From positions 5,725,633-5,789,632 of the forward strand of contig NZ_CP061800.1 of NCBI RefSeq assembly GCF_017377395.1: DNA of 64,000 nucleotides. The letters run 5' to 3'. The DNA comes from Desulfonema magnum (lineage in GTDB: Bacteria; Desulfobacterota; Desulfobacteria; Desulfobacterales; 4be13). Of this stretch, positions 1 to 8,191 are shown piece by piece. The position numbers and the translations under genes were made by a program. Each line of letters starts with the position of its first letter. The first letter of the stretch is position 1. A model generated the notes under the pieces. The model was not told the origin of the DNA, searched no databases, and worked only from the letters and a program-made list of their open reading frames with translations.

Positions 1-222
1 TACAAGTCGTTAAAAGATAATATTGATCAGATTAATGCATCAGATAATGTCAGAAACCTTTATATCGAGCGGCTCCGGCTGATGATGGAAAATACAAAAA
101 TGGTCAAAAGCCAGCTCGGTTTGTATCGTATCACTTACGAAGGCAAGTTTAAACTGAGTTACCAGCTTGAAGATACAAGATTAACCATCACAGCAATCAG
201 GGAATTAGAAAGCAAAAACTGA
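1..222 (+). CDS. C-terminal end of an slr1658-type ATP-binding regulator (partial)
   Basis: This frame is open from the window edge to a TGA and gives the last 73 residues of a protein whose start lies outside. The tail, with KSQLGLYRITYEGKFKLSY and then a beta-strand TRLTITAIREL, lines up by eye with the C-terminus of the complete protein at 34241-34807 (KSQVGLITIIKDRGAKLSW, then TSVTTLARINL). That protein resembles slr1658-type regulators, which carry a histidine-kinase-like ATPase fold. The next gene is an slr1659/STAS-like protein, the same order as at 34.2-35.1 kb. A role as the anti-sigma-like half of a partner-switching pair is inferred from this pairing. The catalytic part is outside the window, so the assignment rests on the tail and on context. 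Confidence 0.6.
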   Translation, partial: YKSLKDNIDQINASDNVRNLYIERLRLMMENTKMVKSQLGLYRITYEGKFKLSYQLEDTRLTITAIRELESKN

Positions 223-287
223 GCATAAAATGAAATCCCTCCGGCTTTGATTTCCTAATCTCTCTGATAAATTGAAAGGAATAGTCT

Positions 288-644
288 ATGAAAAATTTTG
301 ACAATGGGTATCTGCAAATCATTTTAACTCGGAAGGGGGGCGCTGTTTCAATGTCCTGGCAGGGAAAAAGCGACGACAGCAATCCGTCCGTATCTCTGAA
401 TCCGTATTTGGAGCAGCTTGTTAATGAATTAAAAGGAGATGAACTGTTCATTGAATATAACACATTGAAATATATGAATTCATCAACGGTAATGCCGATC
501 ATGCAGTTCATGAAAAATCTGGAGGCGGGCGGGATTAAGACCATGATCACCTATGATTCCGGTTCTGATTGGCAGAGAGCCACATTTTCAGCGTTGCAAG
601 CCCTGTCCTGCATTATGAACAATATTACGGTAAAAGCGATTTGA
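288..644 (+). CDS. slr1659-type STAS-like regulator
   Basis: A 118-residue protein with no signal peptide or membrane segment. The core (DELFIEYNTLKYMNSSTVMP, then a helix and the strand IKTMITYD) has the beta-strand plus NSS-helix pattern of STAS/anti-anti-sigma-like proteins, and it resembles the 112-residue protein at 34809 (ITLDIRNLEYLNSSGIKT). In this family the serine in the NSS/NSSG loop is the expected phosphorylation site; both serines are present here. It follows the slr1658-type gene by 65 bp, so the two were probably co-transcribed. It is likely a switch protein whose phosphorylation is set by a PP2C phosphatase such as the one at 8192-10255, but that link is inference. The ATG follows a GAAAGGAA-type ribosome site. 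Confidence 0.6.
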   Translation: MKNFDNGYLQIILTRKGGAVSMSWQGKSDDSNPSVSLNPYLEQLVNELKGDELFIEYNTLKYMNSSTVMPIMQFMKNLEAGGIKTMITYDSGSDWQRATFSALQALSCIMNNITVKAI

Positions 645-1110
645 TATAATATTCACTTTAATATCAAATTTTACTGAAATCATACCTTCTAAATTCGTAT
701 TTAAATGAGGGATCAGAGAGTGATTAATGCCTCATCAGAGGAGACATATTTGTAACTCAGCTGTCCTATCAGCCGTCCAAAGCTTCACTAAAGACATAAG
801 TAGTACACCACTTCGTAAATACATTACCCCCTTTACAGAACACAACAGGCTGATTTTATAAGAACTGACAAACGCATTAAGGGGGTAACAAACTTTCAAA
901 GTAGTGTAGTAGTTTGATAAAAATTTTTCGGTATTTTTTCCGGAGTGCGAAAATGAAATTTTCGCACATGCTGAAATTTCATTTCAACACTCCGGATCAG
1001 AAGAAATGCTGAAAAATTTATGGATAGGTATTTAAAAATATCTGGGCAAAAGTTTTTGTACATCTATAGACAAATGTCGGAAAGCTTATGGTTAGATATT
1101 TATATAATAT
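645..1110. other. Non-coding stretch with degenerate inverted repeats
   Basis: No convincing gene is seen. There is an imperfect inverted repeat at about 799-915 (arms around GTAGTACACCACTT and AAGTAGTGTAGTAG, with ACCCCCTT/AAGGGGGT inside). A second palindrome lies at 939-996, with outer arms TCCGGAGTG/CACTCCGGA. At about 1024-1100 there is a decayed copy of the TAAGTACCT-type element described below, with GGGCAAAAGTTTTTGTACATC and AGCTTATGGTTAGATATTTA. Confidence 0.5.
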
Positions 1111-1253
1111 CAGCAGATCGAAAACTTTTCATTCTGTCCGTGAAACCACATGGATTTGATTTAGTAATGATATGAAGTCCTTATCCAATAAAATCCTTGC
1201 AATTCTCATCGGCTCGAAAAAAAACCGTATATCCGAAAATTTTCGATCTGCTG
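1111..1253. repeat. Palindromic element, family B (CAGCAGATCGAAAA ends)
   Basis: The left end reads CAGCAGATCGAAAACTTTTC and the right end is its imperfect inverse, GAAAATTTTCGATCTGCTG. The same ends bound elements at 33740-33887, 46765-46917 and 50027-50202. The interior differs between copies. No transposase is inside, so it is a miniature, non-autonomous or structural repeat. Confidence 0.6.
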
Positions 1254-1273
1254 AATATTTATAAAGGAGGTAA

Positions 1274-1424
1274 TAAGTACCTAACCATAAGTTTTCGATA
1301 TTTGCCAAGGAAAGAAACCCGGCTTTTTTTCCGGAATGATCCGCTTCCGCTGAAGGAAAAAGCCGGGTTTCTCCGCGGTTCACGGAAAAAAAAGATTTAT
1401 AAAAAACTTTTGATCGGGTACTTA
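1274..1424. repeat. Palindromic element, family A (TAAGTACCT ends)
   Basis: Ends are TAAGTACCTAACCATAAG and the inverse CTTTTGATCGGGTACTTA. The interior is an inverted pair GAAACCCGGCTTTTT / AAAAAGCCGGGTTTC. Other copies are at 4816-4964, 11490-11640 and 61794-61941, with an expanded array at 48690-49301. The first two copies bracket the duplicated porin block at 1.5-4.8 kb. Confidence 0.7.
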
Positions 1425-1471
1425 TCTATGCGTTGAGATGAACCAGCATGGCAGACAAAATTGTAAAAATC

Positions 1472-2055
1472 GGAACATTGGAACCCAAAGGAGGAAATAT
1501 GAAAAAAGGTATTATGTATCTGACCATCCTCGTATTCGGGAGCGTCGTATGGGGGACGGCATATGCGGATGTTCTTCTTATCGCTCATAAGAGCGTGCCG
1601 GAAAAGGTGCTGTCCGAAAAGGAGGTCCGTCAGATTTTTATGAGGAAGAAGATGAAATGGGCCGACAACAGCGTGATAAAACCGGCGGTTCTCGAAGATA
1701 CCGAGATACACGACGCGTTTCTGGAACAGCATGTGGGGCGGAGCCGTTCCAAATGGCGGGCATATTGGAAAAAGATGGTCTTTACGGGCCGGGGCCTGCC
1801 GCCGAAAACCTTTGAGAGCCAGAAGGAACTGGTCCGGTATGTGGCGGAGACCCCGGGCGCTGTTGGCTATATTAATTCTCGGACATCTCATAAGAATGTG
1901 ACGGTCATTTCTGTGAAATAGGAGGAAGACATGAAAAAAATTTTCTGCTGGGTTCTGATGATGCTGAACGTCGGAACCAATGTGCATGCATTTGATCCCG
2001 ATCAGATTCAGATTCACGGGTTTGTGTCCCAGGGCTACCTGATATCCGACAACAA
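1472..2055 (+). repeat. Near-perfect direct repeat, copy 1 (partner 3202-3785)
   Basis: Comparing the lines with a constant offset of 1730 bp, I find no difference over about 584 bp. The repeat spans the ribosome site and all of the PstS-like gene, the spacer, and the first roughly 125 bp of the porin gene. The porins then diverge sharply. This indicates a recent duplication or gene conversion. Confidence 0.9.
1499..1921 (+). CDS. Small PstS-like periplasmic substrate-binding protein, copy 1
   Basis: A protein of 140 residues from the ATG at 1499, which follows an AAAGGAGG ribosome site at 1487-1494. The frame is open further upstream but has no better start. The N-terminus MKKGIMYLTILVFG...TAYA is a Sec signal peptide cut near residue 22. 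The mature part (VLLIAHKSVPEKVLSEKEVRQIFM, WADNSVIKPAVL, GRSRSKWRAYWKKMVFTGRG, GAVGYINS) resembles the shortened PBP-like domain of phosphate-ABC-type binding proteins. It has one lobe only and is about half the usual PstS length. The porin starts 9 bp downstream, so they form one unit. The substrate is unknown; phosphate or another oxyanion is only suggested by the family. The coding sequence is identical to the copy at 3229. Confidence 0.7.
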   Translation: MKKGIMYLTILVFGSVVWGTAYADVLLIAHKSVPEKVLSEKEVRQIFMRKKMKWADNSVIKPAVLEDTEIHDAFLEQHVGRSRSKWRAYWKKMVFTGRGLPPKTFESQKELVRYVAETPGAVGYINSRTSHKNVTVISVK

Positions 2056-3091
2056 TGACTATATGTGGACTGAGACCGAGGACGGTTCATTCCAGTTCAA
2101 TGAGATGGGCATCAATTTTGCGACCCAGCTCACCGACGACCTCCGCGTGGGACTTCAGTTTCTGTCCCGTGATCTGGGAGAAATTGGCAATAACGAGGTG
2201 GAGTTGGACTGGGCATTTGCAGACTACCATTTCAGAGACTGGCTGGGGCTTCGGGTCGGGAGGATGAAACTGAGATACGGATTTTATAACCAGAGCAGGG
2301 ACATTGACGCTGCCAGGACTTGGATTCTCTTACCCATGAGCGTTTATGACGAACTCACCCGGGAATTATATACCTCTGTCACAGGCATCGGAATTTATGG
2401 CGAAATCCATGGTGGGCTGAGCTATGAATTTCAGATAGGGCCATTTGATCTGGATGAAAAGAGCGGACTTGCGAAGATGACATCTGACCCTGCCCGGGAA
2501 GATCTGATCAGCATAGACTCGGAAAGTGACAATCTCGTTCTCGGGCTTGAGTGGAAAACCCCTCTTGAGGGATTAAAAATAGGGGCAACTTACAAAAAAG
2601 AAGAGAGTTCCGTCGAGGCAAACACCTTGGAAATACCGCCTGTCCCAATATCTCGGAATAATAAAGCGAAGATTACAACCGGGTCAGTAGAATATGCCTA
2701 TGAAGATTTTGTTTTCAGTGCGGAATATCGGCACAGAGAACTGAATATCAGAATGGGAGAGAGAACCTTGGTTAAAGACCGTTGTGAAGAAGGATATTAC
2801 GCGGCTGTCCAGTACCGTTTTACAGACTGGCTCGAACTGGGATCATATTATGCCGTTATCTACGCTGATAAAGATGACAAAAACGGAGATGGCTACGAAG
2901 CCCGTGGGCTGCCCAGAGAAGAGGCATGGCAAAAAGATATTGCGCTGTCGGCCCGGTTCGACATCAATGATTACTGGATATTCAAGCTGGAGAGCCATTT
3001 CATGGATGGTCTGTATCGTGTGGATTATGATCCTTCGGACCCGGAAGATCAGTGGATCCTGTTTGCCGCCAAGATGACGTTCAGCTTCTGA
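1931..3091 (+). CDS. Outer-membrane porin-like beta-barrel protein, copy 1
   Basis: A 386-residue protein with a signal peptide (MKKIFCWVLMMLNVGTNVHA, cut before FDPDQ) and a C-terminal phenylalanine in KMTFSF, the usual outer-membrane assembly signal. The mature protein has alternating amphipathic strands typical of a 14-18-strand barrel, with conserved blocks IHGFVSQGYL, FNEMGINFATQL, GNNEVELDWAFADY and YRFTDWLELGSYYAVIY. It follows the PstS-like gene by 9 bp with GGAGGAAG before the ATG. Three paralogues follow (3661, 5138, 6833). It probably forms a diffusion channel for the ligand of the neighbouring binding protein, but the solute is not evident. The first 40 codons are identical to copy 2 and the rest is clearly diverged. 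Confidence 0.75.
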   Translation: MKKIFCWVLMMLNVGTNVHAFDPDQIQIHGFVSQGYLISDNNDYMWTETEDGSFQFNEMGINFATQLTDDLRVGLQFLSRDLGEIGNNEVELDWAFADYHFRDWLGLRVGRMKLRYGFYNQSRDIDAARTWILLPMSVYDELTRELYTSVTGIGIYGEIHGGLSYEFQIGPFDLDEKSGLAKMTSDPAREDLISIDSESDNLVLGLEWKTPLEGLKIGATYKKEESSVEANTLEIPPVPISRNNKAKITTGSVEYAYEDFVFSAEYRHRELNIRMGERTLVKDRCEEGYYAAVQYRFTDWLELGSYYAVIYADKDDKNGDGYEARGLPREEAWQKDIALSARFDINDYWIFKLESHFMDGLYRVDYDPSDPEDQWILFAAKMTFSF

Positions 3092-3201
3092 GAGATTGAG
3101 AGGCAAATAAACACGAGATACCTTGTGGTTCCATGGGACATAAGGGAAGGTGACATTATGTGCTGAGATGAACCGTCATGACTGGCAAAACAGTAAGAAC
3201 C

Positions 3202-3785
3202 GGAACATTGGAACCCAAAGGAGGAAATATGAAAAAAGGTATTATGTATCTGACCATCCTCGTATTCGGGAGCGTCGTATGGGGGACGGCATATGCGGAT
3301 GTTCTTCTTATCGCTCATAAGAGCGTGCCGGAAAAGGTGCTGTCCGAAAAGGAGGTCCGTCAGATTTTTATGAGGAAGAAGATGAAATGGGCCGACAACA
3401 GCGTGATAAAACCGGCGGTTCTCGAAGATACCGAGATACACGACGCGTTTCTGGAACAGCATGTGGGGCGGAGCCGTTCCAAATGGCGGGCATATTGGAA
3501 AAAGATGGTCTTTACGGGCCGGGGCCTGCCGCCGAAAACCTTTGAGAGCCAGAAGGAACTGGTCCGGTATGTGGCGGAGACCCCGGGCGCTGTTGGCTAT
3601 ATTAATTCTCGGACATCTCATAAGAATGTGACGGTCATTTCTGTGAAATAGGAGGAAGACATGAAAAAAATTTTCTGCTGGGTTCTGATGATGCTGAACG
3701 TCGGAACCAATGTGCATGCATTTGATCCCGATCAGATTCAGATTCACGGGTTTGTGTCCCAGGGCTACCTGATATCCGACAACAA
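3202..3785 (+). repeat. Near-perfect direct repeat, copy 2 (partner 1472-2055)
   Basis: Second copy of the 584-bp repeat. The first mismatch after it is C at 3786 against T at 2056, inside the porin gene; the two porins then share protein similarity but differ at many bases. Confidence 0.9.
3229..3651 (+). CDS. Small PstS-like periplasmic substrate-binding protein, copy 2
   Basis: The 140-residue product from the ATG at 3229 is identical to that of the gene at 1499, including signal peptide and ribosome site. Only the leader upstream of 3202 differs, with scattered substitutions. The porin at 3661 follows after 9 bp. Two identical proteins with different porins suggest gene dosage or a very recent duplication rather than new function in the binding protein. 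The function is as for copy 1: a one-lobe PstS-like periplasmic protein with unknown ligand. Confidence 0.7.
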   Translation: MKKGIMYLTILVFGSVVWGTAYADVLLIAHKSVPEKVLSEKEVRQIFMRKKMKWADNSVIKPAVLEDTEIHDAFLEQHVGRSRSKWRAYWKKMVFTGRGLPPKTFESQKELVRYVAETPGAVGYINSRTSHKNVTVISVK

Positions 3786-4800
3786 CGACTATATGCTCAC
3801 CAAGACCGAGGACGGCTCCTTCCAGTTCAATGAGATGGGTATCAATTTCGCGACCCAGCTCACCGATGAGATTCGCGTCGGTCTCCAGTTCCTGTCCCGG
3901 GATCTGGGGGAGATCGGCAACAATGAAGTGGAACTGGACTGGGCCTTAGCGGACTATCATTTCAGAGATTGGCTGGGACTTCAGGTCGGGAAGATGAAAG
4001 CGAAATACGGCTTTCACAACCAGAGCAGGGACATCGACGCGGCCCGGACCTGGATATTGCTGCCCATGGGCATCTACAACGAAACACTCAGGGATCTGAC
4101 GGCCTCCATGACGGGCGTGGGAATATACGGCAGCCTTCCCGGGGGTCTGACCTATCAGTTCCAAGCAGGCTCTTTGGAGGTGGACAAGGACAGCGGCGTA
4201 GCCCGGATGCTCGAAGGATTCGGCGCGGAAGTCGTGAGCATGGAGTCGGAAAGCGACAATTTCACCGTCGGTCTCGAATGGGAGACACCTCTCGACGGAT
4301 TGAGAATAGGGGTCACCCGCACCGCGCTCAGGCTGTCCTATGAGGCGGTTTTTCCGGGTATGTCTGCTCCCATGGAAAACGATGTAGAAGGCGACAAGAC
4401 AGTCGCTTCCCTGGAATATATGTATGAGAACTTCACCCTCGATTCTGAATACCGCCTGCTCGACAACAATCTGGGAGGCAGCGATAACACCGCGGAAAGC
4501 TATTTCGCGGGCATCCGGTACCGATTCTCGGACTGGTTTGAGGCGGGAACCTACTACTGTGTCTTCTACTGTAACAAGGACGACAGGGACGGGAAGGGCT
4601 TCGAGGCCATGGGACTGCCCAGGGAACTGGGGTGGTGCAAGGACATCGCGTTGTCCGTCCGCTTCGACATCAACAACAACTGGGTTTTCAAGCTGGAAGG
4701 CCATCACATGGACGGACTGAACGGTGTCGTCCGTTACGATCCCGCGGACCCGGACACCCGATGGCTCCTGTTCGCCGCCAAGATGACGTTCAGCTTCTGA
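3661..4800 (+). CDS. Outer-membrane porin-like beta-barrel protein, copy 2
   Basis: A 379-residue paralogue of the porin at 1931 with the same signal peptide, the same opening IHGFVSQGYL and FNEMGINFATQL blocks, and the same KMTFSF C-terminus. The extracellular-loop-like middle (residues about 180-290) is largely different, for example LEVDKDSGVARML and TALRLSYEAVFPG, so the loops rather than the barrel have diversified. By eye the divergent part is richer in G and C at third codon positions than copy 1, which may mean a separate history for the two 3' parts. A family A repeat follows 15 bp after the stop. The likely role is a solute channel paired with the binding protein upstream. Confidence 0.75.
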   Translation: MKKIFCWVLMMLNVGTNVHAFDPDQIQIHGFVSQGYLISDNNDYMLTKTEDGSFQFNEMGINFATQLTDEIRVGLQFLSRDLGEIGNNEVELDWALADYHFRDWLGLQVGKMKAKYGFHNQSRDIDAARTWILLPMGIYNETLRDLTASMTGVGIYGSLPGGLTYQFQAGSLEVDKDSGVARMLEGFGAEVVSMESESDNFTVGLEWETPLDGLRIGVTRTALRLSYEAVFPGMSAPMENDVEGDKTVASLEYMYENFTLDSEYRLLDNNLGGSDNTAESYFAGIRYRFSDWFEAGTYYCVFYCNKDDRDGKGFEAMGLPRELGWCKDIALSVRFDINNNWVFKLEGHHMDGLNGVVRYDPADPDTRWLLFAAKMTFSF

Positions 4801-4815
4801 CAGACCGATAGGAAA

Positions 4816-4964
4816 TAAGTACCTGAGCAAAAATTTTTTATACATCTTTTTTTCTGTGAGCGGCGGAGAAACCCGGCTTTTTCCTTTGTCGGAGAGGCAT
4901 CATTCCGGAAAAAAAACCGGGTTTCTTCCTGGGCAAATATTGAAAACTTATGGTTAGGTACTTA
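4816..4964. repeat. Palindromic element, family A
   Basis: Left end TAAGTACCTGAGCAAAAATT, right end GAAAACTTATGGTTAGGTACTTA; interior pair GAAACCCGGCTTTTTCC / AAAAAACCGGGTTTC. It lies directly after the second porin and may also act as its transcription stop. Confidence 0.7.
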
Positions 4965-4988
4965 TCTCCTAAAGTAAAGCAGCTACAT

Positions 4989-5056
4989 ATCCGGAGTGCC
5001 AAACTTGCAGTTTGGCCTGAGTCATGGCTTGCCAAACTATAAGTTTGGCACTCCTC
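4989..5056. repeat. Hairpin repeat, family F (CCGGAGTGCCAAACT)
   Basis: The arms CCGGAGTGCCAAACTTGCAG and AAGTTTGGCACTCC form a long palindrome with a second inner pair TTGGC/GCCAA. Related hairpins are at 8079-8119 and 55452-55538. Confidence 0.6.
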
Positions 5057-5137
5057 GTTTTTGGTTTCAGGCACAAACACACCTATGTTCATCATGACTG
5101 GCATGATGGAGCAAGACAAAAAGAGGAGGAATGAAAA

Positions 5138-6337
5138 GTGAGAGGAATATTAGCAGTCGTTGTCTTGATGTCTCTGGCAAGTGGAACAGCGTTCCCGTTC
5201 GATGTGGGCGATATCGAAATCCACGGGTTCGCAAGTACAGGCTACATGAAATCGAATCATAACAATTTTCTGATCCCGTCCGAGGAAGGGAGTTTCGAGT
5301 TTAACGAGGCCGGGATCAATTTTGCAGCTTCTCTGACAAACGACATACGGGTCGGAATGCAGCTTTACGCTTATGATATCGGGGATATCGGAAACAATGA
5401 CATAAAGCTGGAGTGGGCGTTTCTTGATTATCAGTGGAAGGAGGAACTGGGCATAAGGCTTGGAAAAATCAAAACGCCTTATGGCCTGTATAACGAAGTC
5501 CAGGATTATGACATGCTTCGCACATCAACGCTTCTCCCTCAGAGTGTTTATTATAAATATCATCGTGACACAATCATAAGTTTTCAGGGCGTTGGCATAT
5601 ATGGGAATCTTTCCATGGGACCGGCAGGCACCCTGGGATATGATCTGTTTGCAGGTACAATGGATATCGAAAATGATGGTGGTCTGGCCAAGACTTTTTC
5701 ACAAGATGATATCATTTTCAAATCTTCGAAAATGGATTATGTAGCCGGTGGCAGAATAAAATGGAGGCCCCCTCTTGACAAGCTGCTCCTTGCCGGAACC
5801 CTTTATCAATTTGATTGGAGTACTAATCTCGAATCATCTGTCGCGCCTGTGAAAATCAGAACATCAATGCCCACGGCAATCGTCTCCATTCTTTCAGCCG
5901 AATACAGCATGGGAAACCTGACTGCCGCGGCAGAATACTATCAGCTAAAAGGAACCATGACCGTGACACAGGACATGTCAGCCCTGGGGATGCCCAATCC
6001 GGATCCGACTGAAGTAGATTCGAAAAGCGAAGGCTACTACGGCCGAATATCTTATCGACTCACAGACTGGCTTGAGGCCGGAGCCTATTATTCTGTCTAT
6101 TACCCTGACAAAGATGACCGGGACGGAGAAAATCAGATAGCAATGGGAAAGCCCGACTATGCCGCCTGGCAGAAAGACCTGACCCTTAGCACACGGTTTG
6201 ACATTACAGATTTCTGGCTCGTAAAGCTGGAAGTCCATTTCATGGATGGGGTGGCATTATGTGTGGAACAGGACAACCCTGACGGCTATGAAAAAGACTG
6301 GACCCTGTTCGCGGTCAAGACCACGTTCAGCTTCTGA
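5138..6337 (+). CDS. Outer-membrane porin-like protein, copy 3
   Basis: A 399-residue porin that starts at GTG 5138. The ATG at 5131 is out of frame and stops after seven codons, while the GTG follows GAGGAGGA by 7 bp. The signal peptide ends around GTAFPFD. The blocks IHGFASTGYMKSNHNNF, FNEAGINFAASLTNDIRVGM, GNNDIKLEWAFLDYQW and YRLTDWLEAGAYYSVYYPDKDDRDGENQIAMG are shared most closely with the porin at 6833, and the end is KTTFSF. A PstS-like gene begins 19 bp downstream. Together with 6357 and 6833 it forms a second porin/binding-protein block, older and more diverged than the 1.5-4.8 kb block. Confidence 0.75.
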   Translation: MRGILAVVVLMSLASGTAFPFDVGDIEIHGFASTGYMKSNHNNFLIPSEEGSFEFNEAGINFAASLTNDIRVGMQLYAYDIGDIGNNDIKLEWAFLDYQWKEELGIRLGKIKTPYGLYNEVQDYDMLRTSTLLPQSVYYKYHRDTIISFQGVGIYGNLSMGPAGTLGYDLFAGTMDIENDGGLAKTFSQDDIIFKSSKMDYVAGGRIKWRPPLDKLLLAGTLYQFDWSTNLESSVAPVKIRTSMPTAIVSILSAEYSMGNLTAAAEYYQLKGTMTVTQDMSALGMPNPDPTEVDSKSEGYYGRISYRLTDWLEAGAYYSVYYPDKDDRDGENQIAMGKPDYAAWQKDLTLSTRFDITDFWLVKLEVHFMDGVALCVEQDNPDGYEKDWTLFAVKTTFSF

Positions 6338-6356
6338 ATCAAACGGAGACAAAAGG

Positions 6357-6794
6357 ATGAAAATCAGAACAGCGGGAATATTTTTTATCGGCATTGTATT
6401 GGTTATTCTGCTGTCCGGCACCATGGCCGGGGCAGGAGAGGTGCTTGTCATTGCAAACATCAGTGTCACCGCGGATACTCTGGACCGTGCGGCAGTCTCA
6501 GCCATTTATCTCGGTGACAGGACCCGGTGGGACAGCGGCGGCAAGATACGTGTTGTCATGCTCAGAGGCGGGCCTACGCATGAGCGATTTACAAAGGACA
6601 TCGTGGGGACAACTCCGGCAAAGCTCAGAAGATTCTGGAAAAAAATCGTGTTCACGGGAACCGGAACGCCTCCCAAGATATTTAAGAAGGAGACCGATCT
6701 GGTCAAATTTATTTCGAATACTGAAGGGGCAATCGGTTACATTGACGCTTCCGTATCTCCTGTAAATGTGAAAGTGATTGCTGTCAGGGAGTGA
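6357..6794 (+). CDS. Small PstS-like periplasmic substrate-binding protein, copy 3
   Basis: A 145-residue protein. The ATG at 6357 is chosen because it opens a signal peptide (MKIRTAGIFFIGIVLVILL...GAGE) and follows CGGAGACAAAAGG; the frame is open into the porin upstream, but those codons would destroy the signal. It shares the layout of copies 1 and 2: EVLVIANISV, DRAAVSAIYLGDRTRW, KLRRFWKKIVFTGTGTPPK, GAIGYIDAS. The level of divergence matches that of porins 3 and 4, so binding protein and porin evolved together. The ligand is unknown; a phosphate-type oxyanion is possible from the family. Confidence 0.7.
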   Translation: MKIRTAGIFFIGIVLVILLSGTMAGAGEVLVIANISVTADTLDRAAVSAIYLGDRTRWDSGGKIRVVMLRGGPTHERFTKDIVGTTPAKLRRFWKKIVFTGTGTPPKIFKKETDLVKFISNTEGAIGYIDASVSPVNVKVIAVRE

Positions 6795-6832
6795 AAATCT
6801 GAGGATTGGGAAACAAGGGAAATGAAAAAAGA

Positions 6833-8032
6833 ATGAAAAAAATAATAATGGATGTTGTCATAATGTGTCTGGCACTCGCCGGAACAGCCCATCCGTTCGC
6901 TGCGGGTGACATTGGAATCCACGGTTTCGCCAGTACGGGCTACATGAAATCGAATCATAACAACTATCTGATTCCGACCGAGGAGGGGAGTTTCGAGTTC
7001 AACGAGGCCGGAATCAACTTTACAGCTTCCGTGACAAACAACATAAGGGTTGGGATGCAGCTTTACTCATTCGACCTGGGGGATGTCGGGAACAATGACA
7101 TGAAGCTGGACTGGGCGTTTCTTGATTATCAGTGGAAAGAGGAGCTCGGCATAAGGCCCGGAAAATTCAAGACTCCGTTTGGCCTGTACAATGAATTGCA
7201 GGACTATGACATGCTGCGCACATCCGTGTTGCTCCCTCAGTCTGTTTATAACAGGTTCTTACGTGAGACCATGGTGGTTCAGGGGCTGGGTCTCTATGGG
7301 AATGTTTCAGCGGGGGCAGCGGGCACTCTGGCTTACGACGCATATTTTGGCACGGAAGATATCGACACAGAGGGCGGTCTGGGTAAGTTTGCCTCAGCAC
7401 AGGGCATATTAAAAAACTGTACGATAGGCCACATATTCGGAGGCAGAATAAAATGGAAAACACCTCTTGACGGCTTGCTGCTTTCTTCATCTTTTTTAGA
7501 ATTTGAGATCGTATATGATATGGAAGCACGAACTGAGCCTGTTGTAAAAATGGAGGTTTCAGTGCCGGAATGGCAACTTTTTATTTTTTCAGCAAAGTAT
7601 GGTATGGGAGATATGACGATTGTCGGGGAATATAGCAGACAATCAGGAGATGTGACCATAACGCAGAACCTTTCAAATCTTGGCCTGCCAAATCCTCCCC
7701 CCATGGAGGCCGGTATTTATAATGAAGGCTACTACGGTATGATATCTTATCGGTTCACCGACTGGTTTGAGGCAGGCACGTATTATTCTGTCTATTATCC
7801 TGACCCTGATGACCGTGACGGAGAGAATCAGGCGGCAATGGGAAAACCTGACTATACAGCCTGGCAAAAAGACTGGACCCTGAGCACACGGTTTGACATC
7901 ACGGATTTCTGGCTCGTAAAACTGGAAGTCCATTTCATAGATGGCGTGGCACTGTGTGCGGATGCAGACAACCCTGACGGCTATGAAAAGGACTGGACAC
8001 TGTTCGCGGTCAAAACCACTTTCAACTTCTGA
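6833..8032 (+). CDS. Outer-membrane porin-like protein, copy 4
   Basis: A 399-residue porin from the ATG at 6833, chosen because MKKIIMDVVIMCLALAGTAHPFA is a clean signal peptide; a TTG further upstream is in frame but would add a hydrophilic stretch. An out-of-frame ATG at 6822 overlaps. It is close to the porin at 5138 over the whole length (IHGFASTGYMKSNHNNY, GNNDMKLDWAFLDYQW, DPDDRDGENQAAMGKPDY) and ends in KTTFNF. It is the last gene of the porin cluster and is followed by a perfect hairpin at 8079-8119 that may end the transcript. Confidence 0.75.
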   Translation: MKKIIMDVVIMCLALAGTAHPFAAGDIGIHGFASTGYMKSNHNNYLIPTEEGSFEFNEAGINFTASVTNNIRVGMQLYSFDLGDVGNNDMKLDWAFLDYQWKEELGIRPGKFKTPFGLYNELQDYDMLRTSVLLPQSVYNRFLRETMVVQGLGLYGNVSAGAAGTLAYDAYFGTEDIDTEGGLGKFASAQGILKNCTIGHIFGGRIKWKTPLDGLLLSSSFLEFEIVYDMEARTEPVVKMEVSVPEWQLFIFSAKYGMGDMTIVGEYSRQSGDVTITQNLSNLGLPNPPPMEAGIYNEGYYGMISYRFTDWFEAGTYYSVYYPDPDDRDGENQAAMGKPDYTAWQKDWTLSTRFDITDFWLVKLEVHFIDGVALCADADNPDGYEKDWTLFAVKTTFNF

Positions 8033-8078
8033 ACCATGCGGAGACAAAGTCCCATGGCTGCTTGCCATGCAGACGCAC

Positions 8079-8119
8079 ACATCCGGAGTGCCAAACTGTA
8101 AGTTTGGCACTCCGGATGT
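8079..8119. terminator. Long hairpin after the porin cluster (family F repeat)
   Basis: ATCCGGAGTGCCAAACTG and its inverse form an 18-bp perfect stem around a tiny loop between the last porin and the phosphatase gene. There is no long T-run, so a terminator role is possible but not certain; the same sequence recurs elsewhere as a repeat. Confidence 0.45.
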
Positions 8120-8191
8120 TAAAAATGTCTTGCACAATGATCATGGTCAGTTTGAATTAAAAAAAACAAATTATCACTGGGAGGGAACATC

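Noticed and set aside
1397..3747. Two minus-strand frames of over 200 codons opposite the PstS-like genes
   Set aside because: Identical because the DNA is duplicated; no ribosome site, and the plus strand encodes secreted proteins with clear signals.
3946..4845. 299-codon minus-strand frame opposite the second porin
   Set aside because: The plus-strand porin has a signal peptide, conserved blocks and C-terminal Phe; the opposite frame exists because of third-position GC richness.
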